Counted from the first letter of the stretch, positions 35,340-44,420 are shown. The stretch is DNA of 64,000 bases from Actinomadura coerulea (GCF_014208105.1 NZ_JACHMQ010000001.1:4650001-4714000), one strand, 5' to 3'. Program-made: numbers and translations. Notes: generated by a model from the letters alone, not told the origin.

Positions 35340-36281
35340 TCAGCCCCGATGCTCCGATTCCGGGGGCATCACGCGTGCGCCGCGGGTCGCGACGTCCAAC
35401 GGGTGTTCGTGCCACCCTTTACCCACTTCGCCGCCGATCGAATCAACGTGCGACGCGGTTGTGAAGGCCAGGACAGTGGGCCCCGCACCGGAAATCACCG
35501 CCGGAACGCCGGCGTCCCGAAGCCGCGCGACGAGTGCCGCCGATTCGGGCATGGCCGGCGCGCGGTAATCCTGGTGGAGCCGGTCCTCGGTCGCGTCGAG
35601 CAGGACGCCGGCGTCCAGGCCGCCGGTGAGCGCCGCGACGAGCAGCGCCGCGCGCCCCGCGTTGGCGGCGGCGTCCCCGTGCGGGACGGTCTCGGGCAGC
35701 AGGCCGCGGGCCCGCTCCGTCGCGAGCCGCTGCTCGGGGACGAACGCGACGACCCGCGTGACCTGCGACTCCAGCCGCACCGACCGGGGGCCGCCGGGCG
35801 TCGTCCAGGCGACGGTCAGGCCGCCGGACAGGCACGGGGCCACGTTGTCGGGGTGGCCCTCGATCTCCGTCGCGAGGCGCAGCGCCCCGGCGTCGTCGAG
35901 GAGCCTCCCCGCGGGGTGCAGCGCGCGGGCCGCGACGATCCCGGCGACGATCGCGGCGGACGAGGAGCCGAGGCCGCGGCTGTGCGGGATGCGGTTGCGG
36001 CACCGCAGCCGGAGCCCGTCCGGGCGCGCGGGACCGGTTCCGGCCAGCTCGTCCAGGACGTCGAAGGTCCGTCGCAACACCCGCACGATCAGGTGCCGCT
36101 CGCCGCGGTCGGCGACCTCGGCGCCCTCGCCGTCCACCTCGATGGACAGGCCGGCGCCGGTCGCCTCGACCTTGACGTCGTCGTACAGGTCCAGCGCGAG
36201 GCCGAGCGAGTCGAACCCCGGGCCCAGGTTGGCGCTGGTGGCGGGGGTCCGCACCAGCACCGGGCCGTCCTGCCAGCCCAC
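35340..36281 (-). CDS. thrB: Homoserine kinase
   Basis: A 313-residue GHMP kinase that phosphorylates homoserine in threonine synthesis. The ATP-binding motif is IPHSRGLGSSSAAI; N-terminal PATSANLGPGFDSLGLALDL and the C-terminal ISGAGPTVLAF complete the three GHMP motifs. GTG at 36281 lies one base after the thrC stop, so translation is coupled. Confidence 0.95.
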   Translation of the reverse strand: MGWQDGPVLVRTPATSANLGPGFDSLGLALDLYDDVKVEATGAGLSIEVDGEGAEVADRGERHLIVRVLRRTFDVLDELAGTGPARPDGLRLRCRNRIPHSRGLGSSSAAIVAGIVAARALHPAGRLLDDAGALRLATEIEGHPDNVAPCLSGGLTVAWTTPGGPRSVRLESQVTRVVAFVPEQRLATERARGLLPETVPHGDAAANAGRAALLVAALTGGLDAGVLLDATEDRLHQDYRAPAMPESAALVARLRDAGVPAVISGAGPTVLAFTTASHVDSIGGEVGKGWHEHPLDVATRGARVMPPESEHRG

Positions 36282-36282
36282 C

Positions 36283-37350
36283 TCAGGTGAGGCCGAGCTC
36301 GGACGCGGCCGAGTGCGCGTCGACCTTGATGGTCGTCGGCGCGGGCGCCCCGGAGATGGCCCAGTCGGGGTCCTTGAGGCCGTTGCCCGTGACGGTGCAG
36401 ACGACCCTGGACCCCGCCGCGACCCCACCCTGCTCGCTCGCCTGGAGCAGGCCGGCGACGCTCGCCGCGGAGGCGGGCTCCACGAAGACCCCCTCCTCCC
36501 GGGCGAGGAGCCGGTAGGCGGCGAGGATCTGCCGGTCGGTGACCGAGTCGATCGCGCCGCCGGACTCGTCCCGCGCGGCGACCGCGAGGTCCCACGAGGC
36601 GGGGTTGCCGATGCGGATCGCGGTGGCGATGGTCTGCGGCTTCAGGACGGGCTCGCCCTTCACGAACGGCGCCGCGCCGCTCGCCTGGAAACCCAGCATG
36701 CGCGGGGCGCGCGAGGAGACGCCGTCCTTGGCGTACTCCTTGTAGCCCATCCAGTACGCGGAGATGTTTCCGGCGTTTCCGACGGGCAGGCAGTGGACGT
36801 CGGGCGCGTCGCCGAGCGTGTCCACGATCTCGAACGCGGCCGTCTTCTGGCCCTGCAGCCGGTACTTGTTCACCGAGTTGACCAGCGCGACCGGGTAGTC
36901 CACCGACAGCTTGCGCGCCAGTTCGAGGCAGTCGTCGAAGTTGCCGTCCACCTGGAGCAGCCGGGCGCCGTGCACGAGCGCCTGCGCCAGCTTGCCCATC
37001 GCGATCTTGCCGTTGGGCACCAGGACCGCGCAGGTCATCCCGGCCCGCACCGCGTACGCGGCGGCGGACGCGGAGGTGTTGCCGGTCGAGGCGCAGATGA
37101 CGGCCTTGGCGCCGTCCTCGGCGGCCTTGCTGATCGCCATCGTCATGCCGCGGTCCTTGAACGACCCGGTCGGGTTGGCGCCCTCGACCTTGAGGAACAC
37201 CTCGCAGCGGGTCATCTGGGAGAGCCGGGGGGCCGGCACGAGGGGGGTACCGCCCTCCAGCAGGGTGACGACGGGCGTCGCGTCCGTCACCGGAAGCCGG
37301 TCGCGGTACTCCTCGATAATGCCGCGCCACGCGCGGGCGTTCGCGTTCAC
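36283..37350 (-). CDS. thrC: Threonine synthase
   Basis: A 355-residue PLP enzyme converting O-phosphohomoserine to threonine. The PLP lysine is in NPTGSFKDRGMT, the phosphate loop is PVGNAGNISAYW, and CASTGNTSASAAAYA is typical. Short actinobacterial class without the long N-terminal extension. GTG at 37350 follows GAGGAG six bases upstream. Forms a unit with hom and thrB. Confidence 0.95.
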   Translation of the reverse strand: MNANARAWRGIIEEYRDRLPVTDATPVVTLLEGGTPLVPAPRLSQMTRCEVFLKVEGANPTGSFKDRGMTMAISKAAEDGAKAVICASTGNTSASAAAYAVRAGMTCAVLVPNGKIAMGKLAQALVHGARLLQVDGNFDDCLELARKLSVDYPVALVNSVNKYRLQGQKTAAFEIVDTLGDAPDVHCLPVGNAGNISAYWMGYKEYAKDGVSSRAPRMLGFQASGAAPFVKGEPVLKPQTIATAIRIGNPASWDLAVAARDESGGAIDSVTDRQILAAYRLLAREEGVFVEPASAASVAGLLQASEQGGVAAGSRVVCTVTGNGLKDPDWAISGAPAPTTIKVDAHSAASELGLT

Positions 37351-37408
37351 TCGGTCTCCTCGGCTGACCTGCGATGTTCGCCCGAAGTCTACCGGGACCG
37401 GCCCCGCC

Positions 37409-38713
37409 TCACTCGTCTCCCTCGACGCGCATGACACTCGTCACTCCGCGGACGATCTCCAGTCCGCGCAGGCCCGCCACCGTCGCCGACAGCGCGGCGT
37501 CCGGCGCCCGGTGCGTCACGACGACGAGCTGCGCCTCCTCGCCCGAGCCCACCTGCCGGACGGCCTGGATCGACACCCCGTGCCGGGCGAACTCCTCGGC
37601 GACCGTGGCGAGCACGCCGGCCTCGTCCGTCACGTCCACCTCGACGTAGTAGCGGGTGACGGTCTCGCCCATCGGCAGCACCGGCAGCTTCGCGTACGTG
37701 ACCTCGACCGGGCCCGGGGTGCCGCCGACCACGTTGCGGGCGACCGCGACGAGGTCGCCGAGGATCGCCGACGCCGTCGGGGCCCCGCCCGCGCCCGCGC
37801 CGTAGAACATCAGCGAACCCGCCGACTCCGCCTCGACGAACACCGCGTTGTACGCCTCGCGGACGCTCGCCAGCGGGTGCGACCGCGGGATCATCGCCGG
37901 ATACACGCGGACCGACACCCCGCGCCCGTTCCGGCCGTCGTCCGAAGGGATCCGCTCGCAGATGGCCAGGAGCTTGACGACGCAGTCCATCCCCTGGGCG
38001 CCCGCCACGTCGGCGGCGCTCACCTCGGTGATGCCCTCGCGGTGGACGTCCGCGGCCGTCACCGGCGTGTGGAAGGCGAGCTGCGCCAGGATCGCCGCCT
38101 TGGCCGCCGCGTCGAAGCCCTCCACGTCGGCCGTCGGGTCGGCCTCCGCGTAGCCGAGCGCCTGCGCCTCGTCCAGCGCCTCGTTGAAGCCGGCGCCGTG
38201 CGTGTCCATCTGGTCGAGGATGTAGTTCGTGGTGCCGTTCACGATGCCGAGCACCCGGTGCACGTGATCGCCGACCAGGGACTCCCGCAACGGCCGCAGC
38301 AGCGGGATCGCGCCCGCCACGGACGCCTCGTAGTACAGGTCGGCGCCGTACTCCCGCGCCGCCGCGAACAGCGTCGCCCCGTCCTCGGCCAGCAGCGCCT
38401 TGTTCGCGGTGACGACCGACTTGCCGGCCTTCATCGCCTCCAGCATCAGCGTCCTGGCGGGCTCGATGCCGCCGATCACCTCGATGACGAGATCGACGTC
38501 GTCCCTGGTCACGAGCGTCTGCGCGTCCGTGGTCAGCAGCGTCGGGTCGACGCCCGCGCGCACCCGGTCGGGCCTGCGCACGGCGATCCCGGCCAGCTCC
38601 AGGGGGACCCCCACGCGCGCGGCCAGGTCGTCGGCCTGCTCGTTCAGCAGCCGCACGACCTCCGTGCCGACCACTCCGCAACCGAGCAGCGCCACGCGCA
38701 GTCCGGGTTTCAC
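37409..38713 (-). CDS. hom: Homoserine dehydrogenase
   Basis: A 434-residue NAD(P)-dependent enzyme reducing aspartate semialdehyde to homoserine. The nucleotide fold starts VALLGCGVVGTEV; the catalytic region is GIVNGTTNYILDQM and AADPTADVEGFDAAAK-like YAEADPTADVEGFD. A C-terminal ACT domain (TDEAGVLATVAEEFARHGVS) indicates feedback control by threonine. GTG at 38713 overlaps the lysA stop (GTGA). Confidence 0.95.
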   Translation of the reverse strand: MKPGLRVALLGCGVVGTEVVRLLNEQADDLAARVGVPLELAGIAVRRPDRVRAGVDPTLLTTDAQTLVTRDDVDLVIEVIGGIEPARTLMLEAMKAGKSVVTANKALLAEDGATLFAAAREYGADLYYEASVAGAIPLLRPLRESLVGDHVHRVLGIVNGTTNYILDQMDTHGAGFNEALDEAQALGYAEADPTADVEGFDAAAKAAILAQLAFHTPVTAADVHREGITEVSAADVAGAQGMDCVVKLLAICERIPSDDGRNGRGVSVRVYPAMIPRSHPLASVREAYNAVFVEAESAGSLMFYGAGAGGAPTASAILGDLVAVARNVVGGTPGPVEVTYAKLPVLPMGETVTRYYVEVDVTDEAGVLATVAEEFARHGVSIQAVRQVGSGEEAQLVVVTHRAPDAALSATVAGLRGLEIVRGVTSVMRVEGDE

Positions 38714-40101
38714 GCTTCGACCTCCGCATCGAGCCGCAGCAGGTCCTCCGCGCTCTCCCGCCGGACGATCACGCGCGACCTGCCGTCCCTCACCGCCACC
38801 ACGGCGGGCTTCGGGACATGGTTGTAGTTGCTGGCCATCGACCGACAGTACGCACCGGTCGCCGCCACCGCCACCAGATCCCCCGCCGCAAGATCTTCGG
38901 GGAACCACAGGTCCCGCACCACAATGTCGCCGCTCTCGCAGTGCTTGCCGACAAGCCTACTGAGCATGGGGGCGGCCTCGGACGATCTGCTCGCCAGCGC
39001 CCCGGTGTATTCGGCGCCGTACAGGGCCGTGCGCAGGTTGTCGGACATGCCGCCGTCCACCGAGACGTACGTGCGCAGGCCCTCGACGTCCTTGACCGTC
39101 CCGACCTCGTACAGCGTGACGCCGCCGGGGCCGATGATCGCCCGGCCCGGCTCCACGGTCAGCCGCGGCATCGACAGCTCGTACGCCCGGCACTCGCGCG
39201 CCACGATGGCGCGCAGCCCGTCCGCGATCGACTTCGGGTCGTGCGGCTCCTCGCCCGGCACGTACGCGATGCCGTAGCCGCCCCCCAGGTCGAGCTCCGG
39301 AAGCTCGACCCCGTGCTCGTCGCGGATGGCCACCAGCAGCTCGGCCAGCCGGTGCGCGGCCACCTCGAACCCGTCCACCTCGAAGATCTGCGAGCCGATG
39401 TGGCTGTGCAGCCCCACCAGTTCGAGCTGCTCCAGCTCCAGGACCCGCCTGACCGCCTCCAGGGCCGCCCCGGAACTCCTGGAGAACCCGAACTTCTGGT
39501 CGTCATGCGCGGTGGCGATGAACTCGTGGGTGTGCGCCTCGACACCCGTGGTCACGCGCACCATCACCTTGGGCCGGACGCCCATCTCCTGGGCGAGGTA
39601 CCCCACCCGGGCGATCTCCTCGAACGAGTCGAGCACGATCCGCCCGACCCCCACCTCCAGGGCCTTCTCCAGCTCCCAGGGCGCCTTGTTGCTCCCGTGC
39701 AACGTGATGCGCTCGGTAGGGAAGCCCGCCGCCAGCGCCACGGCAAGCTCACCCCCGCTGCACACGTCGAGGCCCAGGCCCTCCTCGTTCAGCCACCGCG
39801 CGACGGCCGTGCACAGGAACGCCTTGCCCGCGTAGTGGACGTCCCCGTCATGGAACGCCGCCACGTACTCCCTGGCGCGGCTCCGGACGTCCTCCTCGTC
39901 GTAGACGTACAGAGGCGTCCCGTACTCCTTCGCCAGGTCCCTGACGTCCACTCCCCCGACCGTGAGGACGCCTTCCTCCCGCTTGGAGTTCCGCGGCCAC
40001 ACAGAAGGGTCGAGCGCGTTCAGGTCCTCCGCCGGCCCCACCGGATGATCCTCCGGCAGGACGTCGGCATGCCGCCCCCCGGCTGGGTGTACTCGACTCA
40101 T
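38710..40101 (-). CDS. lysA: Diaminopimelate decarboxylase
   Basis: A 463-residue fold-type III PLP enzyme that makes lysine from meso-diaminopimelate. PLP lysine is in YAGKAF; HSHIGSQ, GGGYGIAY and EPGRAIIGPGG bind phosphate and substrate; the catalytic Cys is in GKHCESGD. The N-terminus MSRVHPAGGRHADVLPED is the usual actinobacterial form. It overlaps nrtL upstream by ATGA and hom downstream by GTGA. Confidence 0.96.
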   Translation of the reverse strand: MSRVHPAGGRHADVLPEDHPVGPAEDLNALDPSVWPRNSKREEGVLTVGGVDVRDLAKEYGTPLYVYDEEDVRSRAREYVAAFHDGDVHYAGKAFLCTAVARWLNEEGLGLDVCSGGELAVALAAGFPTERITLHGSNKAPWELEKALEVGVGRIVLDSFEEIARVGYLAQEMGVRPKVMVRVTTGVEAHTHEFIATAHDDQKFGFSRSSGAALEAVRRVLELEQLELVGLHSHIGSQIFEVDGFEVAAHRLAELLVAIRDEHGVELPELDLGGGYGIAYVPGEEPHDPKSIADGLRAIVARECRAYELSMPRLTVEPGRAIIGPGGVTLYEVGTVKDVEGLRTYVSVDGGMSDNLRTALYGAEYTGALASRSSEAAPMLSRLVGKHCESGDIVVRDLWFPEDLAAGDLVAVAATGAYCRSMASNYNHVPKPAVVAVRDGRSRVIVRRESAEDLLRLDAEVEA

Positions 40102-40772
40102 ATCCGCTCTCTAGGTGTCTCACCGATCATGTTCAGCCCGTTGCCGAGGACGACCCTCACGGCCTCCGCCAGGCCGACCCGCCCCGCGTGCACCGCCCCG
40201 GGCTCCTCCTCGCCCGCGGGCAGCGCCGGACAGCGCTCGTGCACCTCGTGGTACGCCCCGGCAACGTTCTCCAAGCACAACATCAGGGGCCTGGCATCGC
40301 GTTCCCGCTCCGCCTGCGCGGCCCGTCCGGGGACGTCCCCGAGCGCCCCCACGAGCTCCTCCGCACCACCCTCGAACGGCCCGGCCCCGACCCCGAGTTC
40401 CCGAGCCCAGCGCTCCACCCAGCAGGCCCTCGCATAGGCGTAACGCACCGAGAATCCCGGGTTCTCGAACGTCCGGGGCCACTCGCTCCACCCGCCCCGC
40501 GGAACCCGCGCGACCCCGTAACCAGGATCACGCCGGATGACGTCCACCAGTTCGGGCCCCACCACGACCCTGACGAACCCGGGCCCGGAGACGCTCCCGC
40601 CGACCCGCCGCGCGATCACCCGCGGATCGACACCGAGCCTCAGCGCCACCGGACTCTCGAAAACCCCGCCGCCCCGCCCGAAGACCACGACCTCCTCGGG
40701 AACCGCGACATCGATCTCCCCGGCGTCCACGGCGTCCCGCACAGCGCGCACGAGAGCATCCCCTGGAGTCAC
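40098..40772 (-). CDS. nrtL: ArgS-related anticodon-binding protein
   Basis: A 224-residue protein with a DALR-type anticodon-binding helical bundle at the C-terminus (YAYARACWVERWARELG, ending EAVRVVLGNGLNMIG) like that of arginyl-tRNA synthetase, but without HIGH or KMSKS catalytic motifs. It matches NrtL of Streptomyces, found just upstream of lysA, where mycobacteria have argS. It is therefore probably a shortened relative of the synthetase with an unknown, perhaps regulatory, role. ATGA overlap with lysA. Confidence 0.82.
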   Translation of the reverse strand: MTPGDALVRAVRDAVDAGEIDVAVPEEVVVFGRGGGVFESPVALRLGVDPRVIARRVGGSVSGPGFVRVVVGPELVDVIRRDPGYGVARVPRGGWSEWPRTFENPGFSVRYAYARACWVERWARELGVGAGPFEGGAEELVGALGDVPGRAAQAERERDARPLMLCLENVAGAYHEVHERCPALPAGEEEPGAVHAGRVGLAEAVRVVLGNGLNMIGETPRERI

Positions 40773-40793
40773 CCTGGTGAGACTAGCCGACCA

Positions 40794-41177
40794 CTATCTG
40801 GACACCGCGGCGAGTTTCCGCACCGTCTGGATCAGCTGGTTGGGGTCGAACGGCTTCGTCACGTACGCGTCGACGCCGATCTCGTGCCCCCGCCGCACAT
40901 CATGCTCCTGCGCCCGCGCCGTGATCATCACGACCCTGATGTGCGCGGTCCCGGGATCCTCCCGCAGCCGCACCGCGGTGACCCACCCGTCCAGCCGCGG
41001 CATCATCACGTCCAGCGTGATCACGTCCGGCGCGACCTCCGCCACCTTCTCCAGGCAGTCCTGCCCGTCCACCGCGGTCGACACCTCGAACCCCTCCAGT
41101 TGCAGGTTCACGGCGATGAGCTGGCGGATCACCTCGTCATCATCGACGACCAGCACGCGTCCCAGTGGCTCGGTCAC
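40794..41177 (-). CDS. Single-domain (CheY-like) response regulator
   Basis: A 127-residue receiver with no output domain. Acidic pocket DDD at residues 11-13, phospho-Asp in VITLDVMMPRLDGW, switch Thr in VVMITARAQ and Lys in YVTKPFDPNQL. GTG at 41177 is chosen as the start nearest the fold. It lies 21 bp upstream of nrtL on the same strand. No kinase is adjacent, so its partner is unknown. Confidence 0.88.
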   Translation of the reverse strand: MTEPLGRVLVVDDDEVIRQLIAVNLQLEGFEVSTAVDGQDCLEKVAEVAPDVITLDVMMPRLDGWVTAVRLREDPGTAHIRVVMITARAQEHDVRRGHEIGVDAYVTKPFDPNQLIQTVRKLAAVSR

Positions 41178-41270
41178 GGCCTCGAAGTTAGCCCACCCGA
41201 CCCCTGAACGCACGGCGAACCTCCCCGTGCGCGTCACCCCGCCAACCCTGGTAACCTCATACCGCGTCGC

Positions 41271-41343
41271 GCCCCCTTAGCTCAGGGGATAGAGCAACGG
41301 CCTCCGGAGCCGTGTGCGCAGGTTCGAATCCTGCAGGGGGCAC
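41271..41343 (+). tRNA. tRNA-Arg (CCG anticodon)
   Basis: A full cloverleaf is present. The acceptor is GCCCCCT / AGGGGGC, the D arm GCTC/GAGC, and the anticodon stem ACGGC/GCCGT holds loop CTCCGGA, giving anticodon CCG. The T arm is GCAGG-TTCGAAT-CCTGC and the discriminator is A42. The genomic 3' end reads CCT rather than CCA because the inserted element begins here; the displaced original end at 58592 reads CCA. Confidence 0.95.
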
Positions 41344-41344
41344 C
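41302..41344 (+). repeat. attL
   Basis: 43-bp core CTCCGGAGCCGTGTGCGCAG... to CACC, the 3' part of tRNA-Arg, identical to attR. Integration keeps the tRNA intact because the element supplies the same sequence. Confidence 0.92.
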
Positions 41345-41476
41345 TACAAACGATCAGCCGGTTCCCGCCCTTGACCAGCGGAAACCGGCTCTCGTCGTTC
41401 TTGGGCCATGTGACATCAGATGCCATCACAGGACGCCGTATGCCACGGCGCGTGTTCCATCTGTGTTCCAGGCTCC

Positions 41477-41510
41477 GAGATGCTCCCCGCCGTCAAGCGG
41501 AGAGCATCTC
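41477..41510 (-). terminator. Terminator at the attL end of the element
   Basis: GAGATGCTC / GAGCATCTC perfect 9-bp stem (41477-41485, 41502-41510) with further inner pairing, 58 bp beyond the nuclease-like gene stop on the minus strand. Confidence 0.5.
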
Positions 41511-41567
41511 GCGGGTCGCCGCCGAGAGCACATGCCGCTGCTCCAGCTGGCGGATGTCCATGCAGGA

Positions 41568-42725
41568 TCAGGACGAAGCTCCACTGTTACGGCTCTCATC
41601 GGCTGCTACACCGTGGCGCCGCAGCAGCTCGGTAAAGAACGCGCGCAACGTGTCTCGGGCTTCGGCCTCGTCCCGCAGTTCGTAGCCGCCGAAACGGTAT
41701 ACCTCATATCCATAGAGCCGTAGCTCGCGGTCCTCGGCGACCATCTCCGCATACAGACGCGGAGACGCAGTGTCCTTCTCTGCATAGTGCTGCTTGCCGT
41801 CAATCTCTAGCACAACGCGGACCCCACCTGGCAACAGCATCAAGAAATCCATCCGCTCGCGAACCAGCACGGCGCCCTTACCCTCCGACCGCCGTTGTCT
41901 GCGCGTGTATGGGTCATAGTGCAGGTAAACCTGCGGCAGCAACGCCGGGAAGTGGACACCTGCATCATTCGGCGGGAAGTCCGCACAGTAAGCCTTAAGC
42001 AGGCGCTCTTCAGGCGGACTGTCGAGCGAGCTACCCAGGCGCCCGTAGAGGTCGCGCCCGACCTCTACGGTCGAGAGGGAGTCGTCAAGCGACTGCCGCA
42101 TCCGCCACCAGTCGATCAACTCCCCCCACGTCACCCCCGCCGAACTGAGCGGGCGGTCATAGATCAGGCAATCGTCCGCCCCCTCGACGATCTCAATCCG
42201 GTTTTCAAGCGCGTCCCGCAACACGATGCGGGGCTTTACATTAACCGAGGCGAAGATGATGTTCTTCAATTCACCGTCCACGCCTCTGATAGCACCGTCC
42301 GGCCCGTCCTCAATCTCTTCCAGTCGGTCCAAGATCGGATCGAATATCCTGTGCAGGTAGAGGCCCCGAGCCTTGATGTGCGCGCCGGGGTCCCACTCGC
42401 CGAAACCTTGTTCTTCGCAGAAATACCGGTAAGATTCGATATCGCGGAACTCTGCCCGCCACGGGATGCCGACTCGTCTCAGCACCACCCGCAGGGTGCG
42501 CAGGACCTCTCTTGATTCGTCGTTCTCCATCCACCTGCGGCCGTCACCAAAGGCGGTCTTGAGCACCTCGCAGACCAACCGACTCAGACCGTGTGCCGCC
42601 TCAACGTCATCGACGTCCTCTAGAGGGGCTTTCCGCAGCCGTCGGAGGAGATCAAGGTCTAGGTATCGCTCGTCGTCACTAACATGCTCAAAGAAGGCAT
42701 CCGGGTGCATGGCTCGATTATCCAC
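41568..42725 (-). CDS. Nuclease-like cargo protein with C-terminal PD-(D/E)XK-type domain
   Basis: A 385-residue cytoplasmic protein. The C-terminal third (about residues 285-375) has the pattern of a Vsr/DUF559-type restriction-like endonuclease: ERMDFLMLLPGGVRVVLEIDGKQHY, readable as D...E-x-D-G-K with a following Arg-rich helix and YEVYRFGGYEL strand. The N-terminal two thirds, with LKNIIFASVNVKPRIVLRDA, is a helical/mixed domain I cannot name securely. GTG at 42725 follows GGAGGTGGC. It lies between attL and the integrase, a usual cargo slot. Defence or DNA-modification surveillance is an inference. Confidence 0.7.
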   Translation of the reverse strand: MDNRAMHPDAFFEHVSDDERYLDLDLLRRLRKAPLEDVDDVEAAHGLSRLVCEVLKTAFGDGRRWMENDESREVLRTLRVVLRRVGIPWRAEFRDIESYRYFCEEQGFGEWDPGAHIKARGLYLHRIFDPILDRLEEIEDGPDGAIRGVDGELKNIIFASVNVKPRIVLRDALENRIEIVEGADDCLIYDRPLSSAGVTWGELIDWWRMRQSLDDSLSTVEVGRDLYGRLGSSLDSPPEERLLKAYCADFPPNDAGVHFPALLPQVYLHYDPYTRRQRRSEGKGAVLVRERMDFLMLLPGGVRVVLEIDGKQHYAEKDTASPRLYAEMVAEDRELRLYGYEVYRFGGYELRDEAEARDTLRAFFTELLRRHGVAADESRNSGASS

Positions 42726-42778
42726 GCCACCTCCGACGATTCGAGGCCTTCCGTGAAGTGAGCTTAGGCAACACCTCG

Positions 42779-44146
42779 CTAGCTACCCAGGGCGTCGTCC
42801 ATACGTGCCTCCCACACGTGGTCGTGACCGGCGATGACCTTGGCATAGATCTTCAGCAGCACTTCCACACTGTGGCCTGCCCACTCGGCGACCTGGGTGG
42901 GCGGGACGCCGGCATTGAGCCGTAGGGAGACGCCTGCATGCCGTAGGTCGTACGGGCGCCGAGCAAGATCTGACGCTTCCTCGGCAGGCGTCAGGGCGAG
43001 CGCTCGCGCCCTGTGCCACGTCCGCCCGTAACCGGACGGGAGGAGTACCCCCCCGCGCTCAGTGCGGAACAGGCGGCCGTCAGGGGCGACGCCATACCGG
43101 TTGATGTGGTCCCGCAGGATACGGACGAGCTCCGGCGGGATCGGCACAGGCCGCTTTGCCCTACGGTTTCGCCCCTTAAGTCCGCGGTCGTCGTGGTACT
43201 CCCCCGAATCAGTCCACTCGGTACCAACCGAGGGCTTGGAACCGGCGAGCATCAAACGTCCCCAACCCGTCGCGGGAAGCTCGCAGTCGGATTCGCGCAG
43301 AGAGACGACCTCGCCGGGCCGCATCATGGCGTAGTAGACGCACGCGAAGAACGCGACCATTCGAGGGCCTCTCCGAGGTCCCGCGTAGCTGACTGCCGTG
43401 AGGAGTTCCGCCATTTGGCGGGGTGAGGGAACGATGGCCGGGTCTATTTCCTCCCACACCTGGTCATCTTCGGTCGGTTTCCAGTCGAGACCGTCGATGG
43501 GGTTGACGGCGAGGCGTTTCCGCTGCACGGCGTACTTGAGCACGTTGTAGAGGACGCGTCGGCGCCGGGTGTAGTAGCTCGGCGCGGCCGGGGAGCCGTC
43601 GAGCTTCTGCGCGCACACGGCGAGGGCCCGCGTGATGCCCTCGAACTCGGCGAGGTCAGCCAGTGGCACGGACGCCTTACGCACCCAGTTGAGCGCGGCG
43701 GCCACCTCGGCGGGCTGGTCAGCCTCGCGCCGGTTCTTGTTGTACTCCCAGCGACGCAACGCCTTCCGCAGCGTTTCCGAGTCTGGCGCGCCCTTGTGGT
43801 CGGCCGCGAGACTTACCGTCACGGCGGTGAGCGTTTCAGCGATCGAGATGCGTTGTTTGGCGGATACCTTGTCCCATCGGTCGTCCACATAGTCGCGTGC
43901 GTGCTGAAACCAGCTCACGGACCGGGCCGCGCGAATCATGGACTCAGGTAGGCCGGTCTCGATATCGAATGCCTCGCCGCGCCGGGCGCCTTGAATCAGT
44001 TCCGACTTGAAGCTATCCGCGAGTTCCCGCGTGGTGAACGGCTTGGTTTGGACCTTTCCGCCTACCAGCCAGCGCAGAACGTAGGGCCGTTTTCTTCCCT
44101 TCTTTACGGTGATGTTCCAGAACCGGACGTCGTAGCTCTTGTTCAA
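42779..44146 (-). CDS. int: Tyrosine recombinase integrase
   Basis: A 455-residue site-specific recombinase that should insert and excise the element at tRNA-Arg. The N-terminal arm-binding and SAM-like core-binding parts precede the catalytic domain: Arg in MMRPGEVVSLRESD, His and Arg in RPYDLRHAGVSLRL, the second His in WAGHSVEVLLKIYA, with the Tyr nucleophile in KIYAKV. It starts at TTG 44146 in a TTGA overlap with xis, so the two are coupled. Confidence 0.94.
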   Translation of the reverse strand: MNKSYDVRFWNITVKKGRKRPYVLRWLVGGKVQTKPFTTRELADSFKSELIQGARRGEAFDIETGLPESMIRAARSVSWFQHARDYVDDRWDKVSAKQRISIAETLTAVTVSLAADHKGAPDSETLRKALRRWEYNKNRREADQPAEVAAALNWVRKASVPLADLAEFEGITRALAVCAQKLDGSPAAPSYYTRRRRVLYNVLKYAVQRKRLAVNPIDGLDWKPTEDDQVWEEIDPAIVPSPRQMAELLTAVSYAGPRRGPRMVAFFACVYYAMMRPGEVVSLRESDCELPATGWGRLMLAGSKPSVGTEWTDSGEYHDDRGLKGRNRRAKRPVPIPPELVRILRDHINRYGVAPDGRLFRTERGGVLLPSGYGRTWHRARALALTPAEEASDLARRPYDLRHAGVSLRLNAGVPPTQVAEWAGHSVEVLLKIYAKVIAGHDHVWEARMDDALGS

Positions 44147-44337
44147 GCGGCCCTCTCTTCAAGGCTGGAAAGCCAGTTCTCGAAGTCGACTCGGCGAATC
44201 CGAAGCTTGCGGTTGGGCAGAACGGTGCAGGGCGGCGTCTTGCCGAGGGCACGCCAGCGCTGCCATGTGCGCCGGGTGATGCCGAGCTCGTCGAGGATCT
44301 CGGGCACGGTGATCCATGCGCTGGACCTCTTGGCCAT
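44143..44337 (-). CDS. xis: Excisionase / MerR-like DNA-binding protein
   Basis: A 64-residue winged-helix protein of the excisionase class: SAWITVPEILDELGITRRTW forms the helix-turn-helix and VLPNRKLRIRRVDFENWL the wing and last helix. ATG at 44337 has GAGGTGA nine bases upstream. The first copy of the conserved hairpin element lies 30 bp upstream. It bends DNA to direct integrase towards excision. Confidence 0.88.
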   Translation of the reverse strand: MAKRSSAWITVPEILDELGITRRTWQRWRALGKTPPCTVLPNRKLRIRRVDFENWLSSLEERAA

Positions 44338-44366
44338 TGGGGTGGTCACCTCAATCAGTCCGGGAT

Positions 44367-44420
44367 GTGATCGGTTGGACGGCGCCGGCGGCGGGCTTGG
44401 TGGCTTGTGCGCCGGGCGAC
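44367..44420 (-). promoter_or_regulatory. Conserved hairpin element, copy 1 (upstream of xis-int)
   Basis: Box GTGATCGGTTGGA (44367-44379) followed by a hairpin with arms around 44385-44390 and 44410-44415 and loop GCGGGCTTGGTGGCTTGTG (19 nt). Its stem is weaker than in copies 2 and 3. On the sense strand the hairpin comes first, then TCCAACCGATCAC, then the ribosome site of xis. Confidence 0.65.
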
